Below, piece after piece: positions 17,682-24,899 of a stretch of DNA of 64,000 nt. The stretch lies in contig CAVRWT010000005.1 in the NCBI GenBank assembly GCA_963724825.1, positions 62,001 through 126,000 on the forward strand, written 5' to 3'. A program made the position numbers and the translations under genes. Numbering within the stretch: position 1 is the stretch's first letter; each line of letters opens with the position of its first letter. The notes under the pieces were generated by a model. The model was not told the DNA's origin. It saw only the letters and a program-made list of their open reading frames with translations, and searched no databases. This DNA comes from JALYNX01 sp963724825. Lineage in GTDB: Bacteria > Actinomycetota > Acidimicrobiia > Spongiisociales > ZC4RG35.

Positions 17682-19063
17682 ATGTCGACGCCTCTCGAGC
17701 CCGGCAAGAACGAGCGGGAAGCCCTCAACGAGGCAATCCTCCGCTACCTCGACGATTGGTACGAGGCAGCCTCGACCATGAGCGCCTCCGGGGTCGACTT
17801 CGACCCGTCACTCGTTGACAGGCTGGCCCGGCCGCCGACCGATGAAGGTCGCTCCATGAGCGAGATCTTGGAGGATCTCGAGGCCGCCGGGCACTCCGGA
17901 ACCCTCCACCCCTCCGGAGGCCACCTCTCAGTTACATCCCCAACGCCGGCCTCTACACGGGAGCGCTAGCGGAGTTCCTGGCCGCCGGGCTCAACCGTTA
18001 CACCGGCGTTGCGGCGGCGGCTCCAGGGATGAGCGCCATCGAGCATGGTGTGATCGCCTGGATGACGTCGGTGTTCGGCCTCGGTGAGAAGGCGTCGGGG
18101 CTGATGCTCTCCGGCGGGTCGATGGCCAACTTCACCGCGATCGTCGCCGCCCGCACCTCGAAACTCGGCGACGACCTGACGCGGGGTGTCCTCTACGTGA
18201 GCCCCCACACCCATCACTCCGTTGCCAAGGCAGCCCGGCTCGCCGGGTTCCGCGACGACCAGATCCGCACCGTGGAAGTCGACGCCGACCTGAGAATGGA
18301 TCCCGATGCCCTGTCCGTGGGGATCGCAGACGACCGAGCAGCCGGCCGACAGCCATTTCTGGTGGTGGGATCTGCGGGCAGCACCGACACCGGAACCGTT
18401 GACCCCCTCCAGCAATTGGCTCAGATTTGCTCGAAGGAGAGCCTCTGGTTCCACATCGACGGCGCCTACGGCGGCTTCTTCCAACTCACCGACCGGGGCC
18501 GTGAGCGACTGACCGGTATCGAGAACGCCGATTCCATAGCCATCGACCCCCACAAGGGCCTCTCCATCCCGTTTGGCAGCGGTGCCCTGCTGGTCAGGGA
18601 CGAGACACACCTCATCGACGCCAACCACGGACGAGGGGCATATCTCCTCGCCGAAGACAGCCATTCGGGATTGCGTGACATCTCCTCGCTCGGACCAGAG
18701 TTGTCACGGCCGTTTCGAGGTCTCCAGGTGTGGCTGCCGCTGCAATTGCACGGAGTCGCACCGTTTCGCGAGGCGCTGGATCGATGCCTCGACCTTGCCG
18801 GGCTGGCCTACAACCGGCTCAGCGCCATCGACGGGATCGAAACACCCTGGCGGCCCGACCTGTCGATCGTTGCTTTCCGGTTCGACGACGACGACCGGGG
18901 GCGGGAGGCGATGCATGCGATCAACCAGGACCGGGTGGTTCACGTCTCACCGACCATCGTCGACGAGCGGTTCGTGCTCCGTTTCGCCATCCTCAATCGG
19001 CGAACCACGCTCGACCACATCGATCACGCCATCGACATCATCGAAAAGACCCTGATCGGCTGA
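17682..19063 (+). CDS. Group II PLP-dependent amino-acid decarboxylase (aromatic type), one frameshift
   Basis: The N-terminal frame (MSTPLEPGKNEREALNEAIL) reaches GTLHPSGGHLS. The next continues YIPNAGLYTGALAEFLAAGLNRYTGVAAAAPGMSAIEH, the usual continuation in this family. The break at about 17926-17932 fits a duplicated TC dinucleotide. The Schiff-base lysine is in SIAIDPHKGLSIPFGSGALLV, preceded by WFHIDGAYGGFF for the cofactor Asp. Joined length is about 460 residues. The family includes aromatic-L-amino-acid and tyrosine/DOPA decarboxylases. An aromatic amine source would suit the neighbouring ring-cleavage genes, but the substrate is not proven. The stop abuts that of the convergent lipoprotein in a GGCTGATCAGCC palindrome. 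Confidence 0.8.
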
Positions 19064-19537
19064 TCAGCCTCGGGTCATGTCCTCACAGATGAAACCGCCA
19101 CGGACTCCTACGGTCGAGTTGTCCTCGGGATTGGTCAAGACCACATCTAACGATCCGCTGAGACCGCCCTCCTCGACTGTGAACCCGCCCATCCCGTCGG
19201 TGCTCTCATAGGTGGTTCCAGCCCCATTGGTGAGGAAGATGCTGGCCATCCCCGACTCGTCGTCGGCCGACGTCTCGTAGACCTTTGGCGCTTCGAAGGA
19301 GACGATGGTCACGTCGAGCAGCCATGGCTCGTCACCGTCGGTGCTGAACATGCCGTTCCAGGCTCCCGGCTCGGAATCGCTCGGACCACAGCCCCCCGGT
19401 TCGGAGATGGTCAGCGTCTGCTCCCCAGTGATATCGATTTGATCGCCGCCGAGCGCTACCCGGTCCTCACCGGTTTCGCCACCGCCACAGGCTGCGGTAA
19501 GGAGAAGGACCGCGGTCAGAATTCGCAGGTTGTTCAA
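19064..19537 (-). CDS. Putative lipoprotein, unknown function
   Basis: 157 residues with a lipoprotein signal: MNNLRILTAVLLLTAAC, the Cys at residue 17 being the predicted lipidated residue after LTAA. The mature part is acidic, glycine-rich and probably beta-structured (SEPGGCGPSDSEPGAWNG; FLTNGAGTTYESTDGMGGFT), with a second pair of Cys (GGCGP and GFICEDM) that may form a disulfide. Start is TTG 19537, with TATCAT 10 bases upstream. No family recognised. Its neighbours give no clear hint of role. Confidence 0.65.
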   Translation of the reverse strand: MNNLRILTAVLLLTAACGGGETGEDRVALGGDQIDITGEQTLTISEPGGCGPSDSEPGAWNGMFSTDGDEPWLLDVTIVSFEAPKVYETSADDESGMASIFLTNGAGTTYESTDGMGGFTVEEGGLSGSLDVVLTNPEDNSTVGVRGGFICEDMTRG

Positions 19538-19558
19538 GATGCCATGGATGATAAAACC

Positions 19559-20821
19559 CTAAGCGCTCATCCGAACCGGCAAGTGCTTGATCCCATTGAT
19601 GAAATTGGACCGAAGCCGGTCAGGCTCGCCGACGATCTCGATGCTGCTGACCCGCTTCAGCAACTCCTCGAAGACCACCCGGACCTCGAGTCGGGCCAGT
19701 GAGGCCCCCAGGCAGACATGACGCCCCGCCCCAAAGGTGAGGTGGTCGTTCGGGGCCCGGCGAATGTCGAAGCGGAAAGGGTCGTCGAACACCTCTTCGT
19801 CGTAGTTGGCCGACGGATACCAGACCACCACCCGGTCGCCACCTCTGATCGTGGCGCCGCCGAGATCCGTGTCCTCGGTGGCAGTGCGTCGGAAGTGCAT
19901 GGTCACCGCCGAGGTGCGCAGGATCTCTTCGGTGGCCGAAACCGACAGCCCGTCGGGATCCGCCCGGAGATCCTCGAGCTGCTCCGGGTGATTGGTCAGG
20001 AAGATGAGCCCGTGGCTGATGGTGTGTCGGGTGGTCTCGTTGCCCGCCACCATCATCAAAGTGAAGAAGTTCTTGAACTCGAGATCGGTCAGCGGCTCCC
20101 CGTCGGGCTCGGCGTGGAGCAGAGTGCTGATGATGTCGTCCTCAGGATGGGCCCTCCGCTCGAGCGCCATCTCCTCGGCATACCTGAACACTTCGATCGC
20201 CGCTGGTGACCGAAACGGGAGCAGCCGGTACTCGTCGCTGTCGTCCTTGTCGATGACCACCGGGGTGTACTCCGGATCGGCGTTGGAGATCATCTGGTCA
20301 CCCCAGGCCACCAGTTGGGAGGCGTCCGATTCGGGGACCCCAAGCAAGCGACACAGAAGTCGTATCGGGAGCTGGCGGGAGATCTCGGTGACGAAGTCGA
20401 ACTCGCCCAACGGCAAGACCTGATCGATCACCTGAGCCGCCAGCTGTCGGAAGGCCGCCTCGTAGGTGGCGACCACCTTCGGCGTGAACCCTGGCTGCAC
20501 CAAGCGCCGGAGCCGGGCGTGCTCCGGCGGGTCGAATTCCATCATGGTCCGTCTCGCCTCGAGCTCGTCCGGGGCCATGTCCTCGATCCGGATCCCGCGG
20601 GACGCGGTGAACCGGGCGAAGTCGCGGCTGACCATCTCCACGTCAGCGTGTTTGGTCACCGCCCAGAACCCGGATCCGTCAGCCTCCTCCACCCAGGCCA
20701 CCGGCTCCTCCCGGCGCATGCGGGCGAAGGTGGCATGGGGGACGCATCGAAGGAAGGTGTCATGAGAGGCGAGGTCGGCGTGGGTCTCCCCGAGGTCCTG
20801 ATGCAGGGTGTTGATTGCCAT
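19559..20821 (-). CDS. Cytochrome P450
   Basis: A 420-residue soluble bacterial P450 from ATG 20821. Visible signatures are the C-helix stretch FDPPEHARLRRLVQPGFTP, the I-helix oxygen-activation motif MMVAGNETTRHT, the K-helix EEILRTS (ExxR) and the heme loop FGAGRHVCLGASLAR. The family hydroxylates or demethylates small molecules with electrons from a ferredoxin pair that is not encoded nearby. Its promoter carries the same operator-like element as hpcB and hpaE, so it is probably induced with ring cleavage and may prepare the aromatic substrate. A longer reading frame to 21001 is rejected because it would run through that promoter. Confidence 0.88.
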   Translation of the reverse strand: MAINTLHQDLGETHADLASHDTFLRCVPHATFARMRREEPVAWVEEADGSGFWAVTKHADVEMVSRDFARFTASRGIRIEDMAPDELEARRTMMEFDPPEHARLRRLVQPGFTPKVVATYEAAFRQLAAQVIDQVLPLGEFDFVTEISRQLPIRLLCRLLGVPESDASQLVAWGDQMISNADPEYTPVVIDKDDSDEYRLLPFRSPAAIEVFRYAEEMALERRAHPEDDIISTLLHAEPDGEPLTDLEFKNFFTLMMVAGNETTRHTISHGLIFLTNHPEQLEDLRADPDGLSVSATEEILRTSAVTMHFRRTATEDTDLGGATIRGGDRVVVWYPSANYDEEVFDDPFRFDIRRAPNDHLTFGAGRHVCLGASLARLEVRVVFEELLKRVSSIEIVGEPDRLRSNFINGIKHLPVRMSA

Positions 20822-20823
20822 GA

Positions 20824-20840
20824 GATCGTTAGGAACCAAA
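20824..20840 (-). promoter_or_regulatory. Shared operator-like element between P450 and FAH-family genes
   Basis: On the minus strand it reads TTTGGTTCCTAACGATC and ends 2 bases before the P450 ATG. On the plus strand it covers the expected -35 of the leaderless FAH promoter, so one site could control both. Confidence 0.6.
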
Positions 20841-20844
20841 CATA
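20839..20844 (-). promoter_or_regulatory. -10 element of P450 gene
   Basis: TATGTT on the minus strand, 17 bases before the ATG, its last two bases inside the operator-like element. Confidence 0.45.
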
Positions 20845-20863
20845 ATCGGCACCGACCTCTGGT

Positions 20864-20869
20864 TACCGT
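20864..20869 (+). promoter_or_regulatory. -10 element, leaderless promoter of FAH-family gene
   Basis: TACCGT ends 8 bases before ATG 20878. Confidence 0.5.
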
Positions 20870-20877
20870 GTGGCCCG

Positions 20878-21750
20878 ATGACGGAGCGACGGAGGATCCT
20901 CGTCGAAGGGCAACCGCTCGAAGTCCGCCGCATCGGCGACGACCTGGTTGCCGATGATGGGCGAACCTTCGATTCGGCCACGGCAACTCATCTCCCGCCA
21001 ATCGAGCCGTCGAAGATCCTCGCTGTCCATCTCAACTACCGGAGCCGGGTCGAGGAGTTCATGACACGGCTGCCCCCGGCCCCGACGTACTTCCAGAAAC
21101 CCACCACCGCCCTCAACGGCCATCTCGGCCAGGTGGTCCGCCCCATCGGGTGCCGGTACCTCAACTTCGAGGGCGAGATCGCAATCGTGATCGGCACCAC
21201 CTGCAAGGGCGTTTCCCCCGACCAGGCTGGGCGGCACATCGCGGGGTACACCATCGCCAACGACTTCGGGCTCCACGACTTCCGAGACACGGACGCCGGG
21301 TCGATGCTTCGGGTCAAGGGATCCGACACCCTCTGCCCGCTGGGGCCGGGTTTGGTCGACGATTGGGATTTCCGGGACAAGGCGATCCGGACCCTGGTCA
21401 ACGACGAGGTGAAACAGGAGGCGAGCACTTCCGAGATGGAGTGGGACATGTCGTACCTCGTCGCCGACCTGGCGCGAACCATCACCTTGCTCCCCGGCGA
21501 CGTGATCCTGAGCGGGACGCCGGCCGGGTCGAGGCCGGTCGAGCCGGGAGACGTGGTCACCGTCGAGGTCGAGGGGCTGGGGGCCTTGACCAACACCATC
21601 GTCGAAGGCACCGCGGTGCGCGCCGACGTCGGCGCCCAACCGAGCGAGTCGGAGGAGGTGGTCTCCACCGCCCTCGGTGGCGATTGGGAGTTCCGGGGCA
21701 TCCGTGCACCAGCCGGTACACGCCACTACGAATCGGAGGTCGAGGAGTGA
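20878..21750 (+). CDS. Fumarylacetoacetate hydrolase-family protein (HpaG-like)
   Basis: 290 residues. The metal site is in YLNFEGEIAIVIG (Glu-x-Glu) and ANDFGLHDFRD (Asp), followed by KGSDTLCPLGPGLV and the late GDVILSGTPAGSRPVEPGD typical of the family. HpaG members decarboxylate and isomerise the open-ring tricarboxylate in homoprotocatechuate breakdown; others hydrolyse acylpyruvates. The shared operator-like element with hpcB and hpaE favours the first reading. The next gene starts within its stop codon (GTGA), so it is co-translated with the C26 amidotransferase. Confidence 0.82.
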   Translation: MTERRRILVEGQPLEVRRIGDDLVADDGRTFDSATATHLPPIEPSKILAVHLNYRSRVEEFMTRLPPAPTYFQKPTTALNGHLGQVVRPIGCRYLNFEGEIAIVIGTTCKGVSPDQAGRHIAGYTIANDFGLHDFRDTDAGSMLRVKGSDTLCPLGPGLVDDWDFRDKAIRTLVNDEVKQEASTSEMEWDMSYLVADLARTITLLPGDVILSGTPAGSRPVEPGDVVTVEVEGLGALTNTIVEGTAVRADVGAQPSESEEVVSTALGGDWEFRGIRAPAGTRHYESEVEE

Positions 21751-22472
21751 CATCACCACTGGTCGGTGTCACCACCTGGCGTCGCCGATTGGATTCCTAC
21801 ATCGGTGACGACCCGGCTCACAGTCTCGACGACTTCTACGTGTCAGCCATTGCCGAGTCGGGCATGGTGCCGGTCATGCTCCCCGCAGGCCAGCCGACCG
21901 AGGTGGCCGCGGGGCTGGTCTCTCTGGTCGACGGCCTGATACTCAGCGGCGGCGGCGATGTCGACCCCGCGATCTACGGAGAGCTGCGCGAACCCGCGAC
22001 CTACGGGGATGATCCGGCGGTGGACGAATACGAGATTGCCCTGATCCAGGAGGCAAGGAGCCAGGGCAAGCCGGTGCTTGCGATCTGTCGCGGCCTCCAG
22101 ATCCTGAATGTGGCCCTGGGTGGGACTTTGATCCAGGAGGCCACCACGGAGGGGGGCGTCCACTCCCCGGTGCGCGGGGATCCGACTGAGCTCAACGAAC
22201 GGCGACACACCGTCCGCTTCGAGCCCGGTTCGATGCTGGGCGACATCTACGGCTCCCACGAGCTGTCGGTCAACACCCTGCACCACCAGGGTCTCGACCG
22301 GATCGCTGAGGGCCTCATCGTCGAAGGGCGGACCGACGATGGCCTCGTCGAGGGCGCTCGGGTCGACGGCCCATGGTGGGCCCTGGCCGTCCAATGGCAC
22401 CCCGAGCGCCTGGATGCGGACCACTACAAACCACTCTTCACCGCATTCCGGCAGGCAATCGAGGACCGATAG
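21747..22472 (+). CDS. Class I glutamine amidotransferase-like hydrolase (peptidase C26, PuuD-like)
   Basis: 241 residues from GTG 21747 (TSPLVGVTTWRRRLDSYIG). The catalytic nucleophile is Cys in AICRGLQILNVALGG; the His-Glu pair is in LAVQWHPERLD. SGGGDVDPAIYGE is the family's substrate loop. Relatives hydrolyse gamma-glutamyl-gamma-aminobutyrate in putrescine breakdown; other members act on gamma-glutamyl amines or amides. Coupled to the FAH-family gene by a GTGA overlap, it may process a gamma-glutamylated aromatic amine, but that is inference. Confidence 0.82.
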   Translation: MTSPLVGVTTWRRRLDSYIGDDPAHSLDDFYVSAIAESGMVPVMLPAGQPTEVAAGLVSLVDGLILSGGGDVDPAIYGELREPATYGDDPAVDEYEIALIQEARSQGKPVLAICRGLQILNVALGGTLIQEATTEGGVHSPVRGDPTELNERRHTVRFEPGSMLGDIYGSHELSVNTLHHQGLDRIAEGLIVEGRTDDGLVEGARVDGPWWALAVQWHPERLDADHYKPLFTAFRQAIEDR

Positions 22473-22475
22473 CCC

Positions 22476-23012
22476 TTGAGCCGGGTGGCCGCTTTGCTCC
22501 GGGGAATCAACGTCGGTGGTCGCGCCCGGATCTCGATGACCGAGTTGAGATCCATGCTGACCGGCCTCGGGCTACAAGACGTTGAGACCTACCTGCAGAG
22601 CGGCAACGTCGCCCTCGAAGCTGGTGACCGGGCGCTGACCGGGCTGGATCGCGAGATCGAATCCGCCATCGCCGATACCTTCGGGCTTCAGGTCCGGGTC
22701 ATCCTCAGGGAGCGGGAGGACCTTGCGGGCGTCACCCGATCTCATCCGTTTCTCGACTCGGAGGCCGACCCTTCCCGGATCCACGTCGTGTTCCTCGCGT
22801 CGGCACCGGACGCAGGCAGAGTCGGCGCCCTCGACCCCGACCGGTCCCCGCCTGACCAATTCGAGGTGATCGGGCGCGAGATCTACCTCCGATATCCCAA
22901 CGGCCAGGGCCGGAGCAAGCTGGGCCTTGACTACTTCGAGAGAGTGCTCGGGGTGGCCGGCACCGCCCGCAATTGGAACACGGTCACCAAGCTCCTCGAA
23001 ATGCTGAGCTGA
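22476..23012 (+). CDS. DUF1697 family protein
   Basis: 178 residues starting MSRVAALLRGINVGGRARISM from TTG 22476. The opening LLRGINVGG, the segment VETYLQSGNVALEA and the C-terminal YFERVLGVAGTARNWNTVTKLLEML are the hallmarks of this uncharacterised family, which is common as a single copy in actinobacteria. Biochemical role unknown. It lies 3 bases after the amidotransferase stop and is probably read from the same transcript. Confidence 0.82.
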   Translation: MSRVAALLRGINVGGRARISMTELRSMLTGLGLQDVETYLQSGNVALEAGDRALTGLDREIESAIADTFGLQVRVILREREDLAGVTRSHPFLDSEADPSRIHVVFLASAPDAGRVGALDPDRSPPDQFEVIGREIYLRYPNGQGRSKLGLDYFERVLGVAGTARNWNTVTKLLEMLS

Positions 23013-23021
23013 GCCTTCCGA

Positions 23022-23462
23022 TCAGGCGAGAACGGCGTTGATCGTGATCTCGACGTTGCCCTTGAGGGCGTTGGACACCGGACAGCCGTCCTTGGCTGCG
23101 GCCGCGGCCTCCTGGAACTCCTCGGCGCTGATACCGGGGACATTCCCGGTCACAGTGAGGGCCATGGTGGTGAGCCGCCAACCCGGTTCCATCTTCTCGA
23201 AGGTGGCCTCGGCCGTGGTATCGAGGTGGACAGGTGGGAAGCCCCGACCAGACAGACCGTTGGCAAAGGCCATCGAGTAACAGGCCGCATGGGCTGCCGC
23301 GATCAGCTCCTCAGGGCTGGTCTTGCCGTTGGCGGCTTCGGTTCGACTCGGCCAACTGATCGGAAGATTGGTAGCCAGACCGGTGCCGAGGCTGGCGGTC
23401 CCGGATCCGGTGAATAGATCCCCTTCCCAGTTGGCACTGGCTCGGCTCTGCATTGATGGCAT
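23022..23462 (-). CDS. OsmC/Ohr-family peroxiredoxin
   Basis: 146 residues. The pair of reactive cysteines lies in AHAACYSMAFANGL and KDGCPVSNALKGN, the OsmC arrangement, with NWEGDLFTGSGT at the start and an Arg/Glu-rich middle. Such proteins reduce organic hydroperoxides in the cytosol using lipoylated protein or other dithiols. GGGAGC precedes the ATG. It lies next to the arsR-type gene; thiol stress would concern both, but no shared control is visible. Confidence 0.87.
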   Translation of the reverse strand: MPSMQSRASANWEGDLFTGSGTASLGTGLATNLPISWPSRTEAANGKTSPEELIAAAHAACYSMAFANGLSGRGFPPVHLDTTAEATFEKMEPGWRLTTMALTVTGNVPGISAEEFQEAAAAAKDGCPVSNALKGNVEITINAVLA

Positions 23463-23528
23463 TGATGCTCCTGACTATCGATGTCGAGCCAGCAGCCTAC
23501 GTCGCCCCCAGACCTCGATCGAATCTGC

Positions 23529-23861
23529 TCAGACGCCGACTGACACGGGTGGGGCAAGGACCTGACGGATGTCGTCGAGACGCTCGCTGACCACCTGGTA
23601 GTGGACCCAGCGGCCTTCACGATGACCGGTCACCAGGCCGGCCTCACGCAGGATCCTGAGGTGATGGGAGACGGTTGGTTGGCTCAGCCCAAGCGGCGAT
23701 TCGAGCTCGCATCCACAGGCCGTGCCTCCCGGCGCGGCTGCGAGCAGGGAGACGATTCGGAGCCGAACCGGGTCACCCAGGGCAGCTAGCGCCTTGGCCG
23801 TCTCTAGCGCATCAGCCTCATCGATGACCCCTTCGAAAACCGGGGTGCAACAGAATTCCAT
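23529..23861 (-). CDS. arsR: ArsR/SmtB repressor with CgArsR-like As(III)-sensing cysteines
   Basis: 110 residues from ATG 23861. The winged helix is unmistakable: LGDPVRLRIVSLL, then LGLSQPTVSHHLRILREAGLVTGHREGRWVHYQV. Cysteines are at 4 and 5 (MEFCCTPVF) and at 49 and 51 (TACGCELE). Corynebacterium glutamicum ArsR binds As(III) through a CC pair near the N-terminus plus one Cys just before the recognition helix, and this protein has the same layout plus one extra Cys. It is divergent from an 18-codon Cys-rich peptide gene; the 75 bases between hold three evenly spaced dyads. No arsenite pump or arsenate reductase gene is within the window. Confidence 0.88.
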   Translation of the reverse strand: MEFCCTPVFEGVIDEADALETAKALAALGDPVRLRIVSLLAAAPGGTACGCELESPLGLSQPTVSHHLRILREAGLVTGHREGRWVHYQVVSERLDDIRQVLAPPVSVGV

Positions 23862-23869
23862 GCCCACAT

Positions 23870-23921
23870 ATTGACACATATCAATCCATCGACCAAGATC
23901 AATACATCGAAGGTCATCGAT
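23870..23921. promoter_or_regulatory. Three tandem ArsR-type operators at 18-bp spacing
   Basis: Sites 23870-23885, 23888-23903 and 23906-23921 each have 5-base arms around 6 bases: ATTGA-N6-TCAAT, ATCGA-N6-TCAAT and ATCGA-N6-TCGAT. The consensus is ATYGA-N6-TCRAT. Outer sites are perfect dyads, the middle has one mismatch. The start-to-start distance is 18 bp both times. They fill the space between the divergent arsR and peptide genes. Confidence 0.7.
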
Positions 23922-23936
23922 ACGAAAGGAGTCAAC

Positions 23937-23993
23937 ATGATCCCTGTCGATGACGGATCCGGATGCTGTGGCGGCGGAAGCCACTGCTGCTGA
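23937..23993 (+). CDS. 18-residue Cys-rich micro-peptide, candidate metal(loid) binder
   Basis: The frame encodes MIPVDDGSGCCGGGSHCC and stops with TGA. AAAGGAG lies 6 bases before the ATG, one of the strongest ribosome-binding sites in the window, and three operator-like dyads stand upstream. Four of the last nine residues are Cys in two CC pairs separated by GGGSH, with a His beside the second pair: a compact soft-metal or As(III) ligand set, metallothionein-like in miniature. No family is recognised. It ends 16 bases before a strong hairpin, so it forms a complete promoter-gene-terminator unit. Chance cannot be excluded for so short a frame, but the context argues against it. Confidence 0.6.
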   Translation: MIPVDDGSGCCGGGSHCC

Positions 23994-24009
23994 GGGATGA
24001 ATCGGGCCG

Positions 24010-24034
24010 GGCGCTGCTCTAACCGAGCAGCGCC
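24010..24034. terminator. Bidirectional terminator hairpin
   Basis: GGCGCTGCTC (24010-24019) and GAGCAGCGCC (24025-24034) form a perfect 10-bp stem with a 5-base loop. It follows the micro-peptide gene and contains the stop codon of the convergent nuclease gene. No U-tract is present, as is common in GC-rich actinobacteria. Confidence 0.7.
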
Positions 24035-24795
24035 TCGGCCGCCTGACCCTCGGCGCAGTCAGACAGGATCGGGCAGAACCGGCACCAGGGCCCACCGGTG
24101 CGCTCCGGTTCGACACCGGAAGACCAGGCACGACGCATGTCGTTGACCAGCCCGGCGACCTCCCCCGCCACTCGATTGACATCCCCGGAAGAGGGAACAG
24201 TCCGATATCGCTCCCCGGTCCTGACCGACACCGCCTCGACGTAGGCGGGGACATCGCCCTTCTCCAGCGCCCAAAGCAGCGCATAGAACAAGAGCTGATC
24301 CTCGGGCTCCCCCAGTTCGCCTGTCTTCCAATCGACCAGGCGATGCCCACCCAGGTCTTCCCGATACACCGCATCAACAGATCCGATCAGCTCGACTCCC
24401 TCAACCGGCTCACTGACAATCGACACCTCCGACCCTTCGAATCCTTCGCTCGGAAGGCGGATGAACCGCTCGTAGAGGCCGCGGACCTCCTCGATCATCG
24501 AAGCAAGGATCGACGGCTTCACCTCGAGTCCCGCCAGCTTGTTGTTGAGGGTCGACCCCCCGATTTCTTCCTTGCACGCCTGGGCGAACTCCTCGGAGGA
24601 AATCGGGCCGGCCGTCAGATGACGGCTGAATATCCGATGGGCGAGTGTCCCGAGGAATGCCGGCCTCGAGTCAGGCCCGTAGATGCCCTGGAGCCGGGCG
24701 TTGGCCTGTCCCGGGCACTTCTTGTAAGTGACGTAGACGGTCGCCGAAACCCGAATACGGTCGCCATCGATCACGGTTGGGAAGACCACCGACAC
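24019..24795 (-). CDS. PD-(D/E)XK nuclease-family protein with predicted Fe-S cluster (RecB/Cas4-like)
   Basis: 258 residues from GTG 24795. The nuclease core is GSVDAVYRED...HRLVDWKTG (Asp, then Asp-x-Lys), with LGTLAHRIFSRHL upstream matching the His of the RecB/Cas4 group. A Cys in VTYKKCPGQ and three in GPWCRFCPILSDC would ligate a 4Fe-4S cluster that locks the ends together, as in AddB and Cas4. There is no CRISPR array or cas gene nearby, so a role in DNA end processing is more likely. TAGCCT 9 bases before the start indicates a leaderless transcript. It is convergent with the micro-peptide gene across the hairpin. Confidence 0.78.
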   Translation of the reverse strand: MSVVFPTVIDGDRIRVSATVYVTYKKCPGQANARLQGIYGPDSRPAFLGTLAHRIFSRHLTAGPISSEEFAQACKEEIGGSTLNNKLAGLEVKPSILASMIEEVRGLYERFIRLPSEGFEGSEVSIVSEPVEGVELIGSVDAVYREDLGGHRLVDWKTGELGEPEDQLLFYALLWALEKGDVPAYVEAVSVRTGERYRTVPSSGDVNRVAGEVAGLVNDMRRAWSSGVEPERTGGPWCRFCPILSDCAEGQAAEALLG

Positions 24796-24804
24796 TTGAG
24801 ACCG

Positions 24805-24810
24805 AGGCTA
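24805..24810 (-). promoter_or_regulatory. -10 element, leaderless promoter of PD-(D/E)XK gene
   Basis: TAGCCT ends 9 bases before GTG 24795. Confidence 0.5.
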
Positions 24811-24899
24811 CCCGGGGCCGGGGACAGGACTGCGACTACGGAACAGCCCCCGTTACCATCCGCCAACCATCACCAGGCCGTTTTGGGGCGGCCTTCTGA

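Noticed and set aside
20822..21001. N-terminal extension of the P450 to 21001
   Set aside because: It would overlap the divergent FAH gene and its promoter, and the sequence is Arg-rich shadow; the family-like start is at 20821.
24019..24795. Cas4 of a CRISPR system
   Set aside because: No repeats, spacers or other cas genes anywhere in the window.
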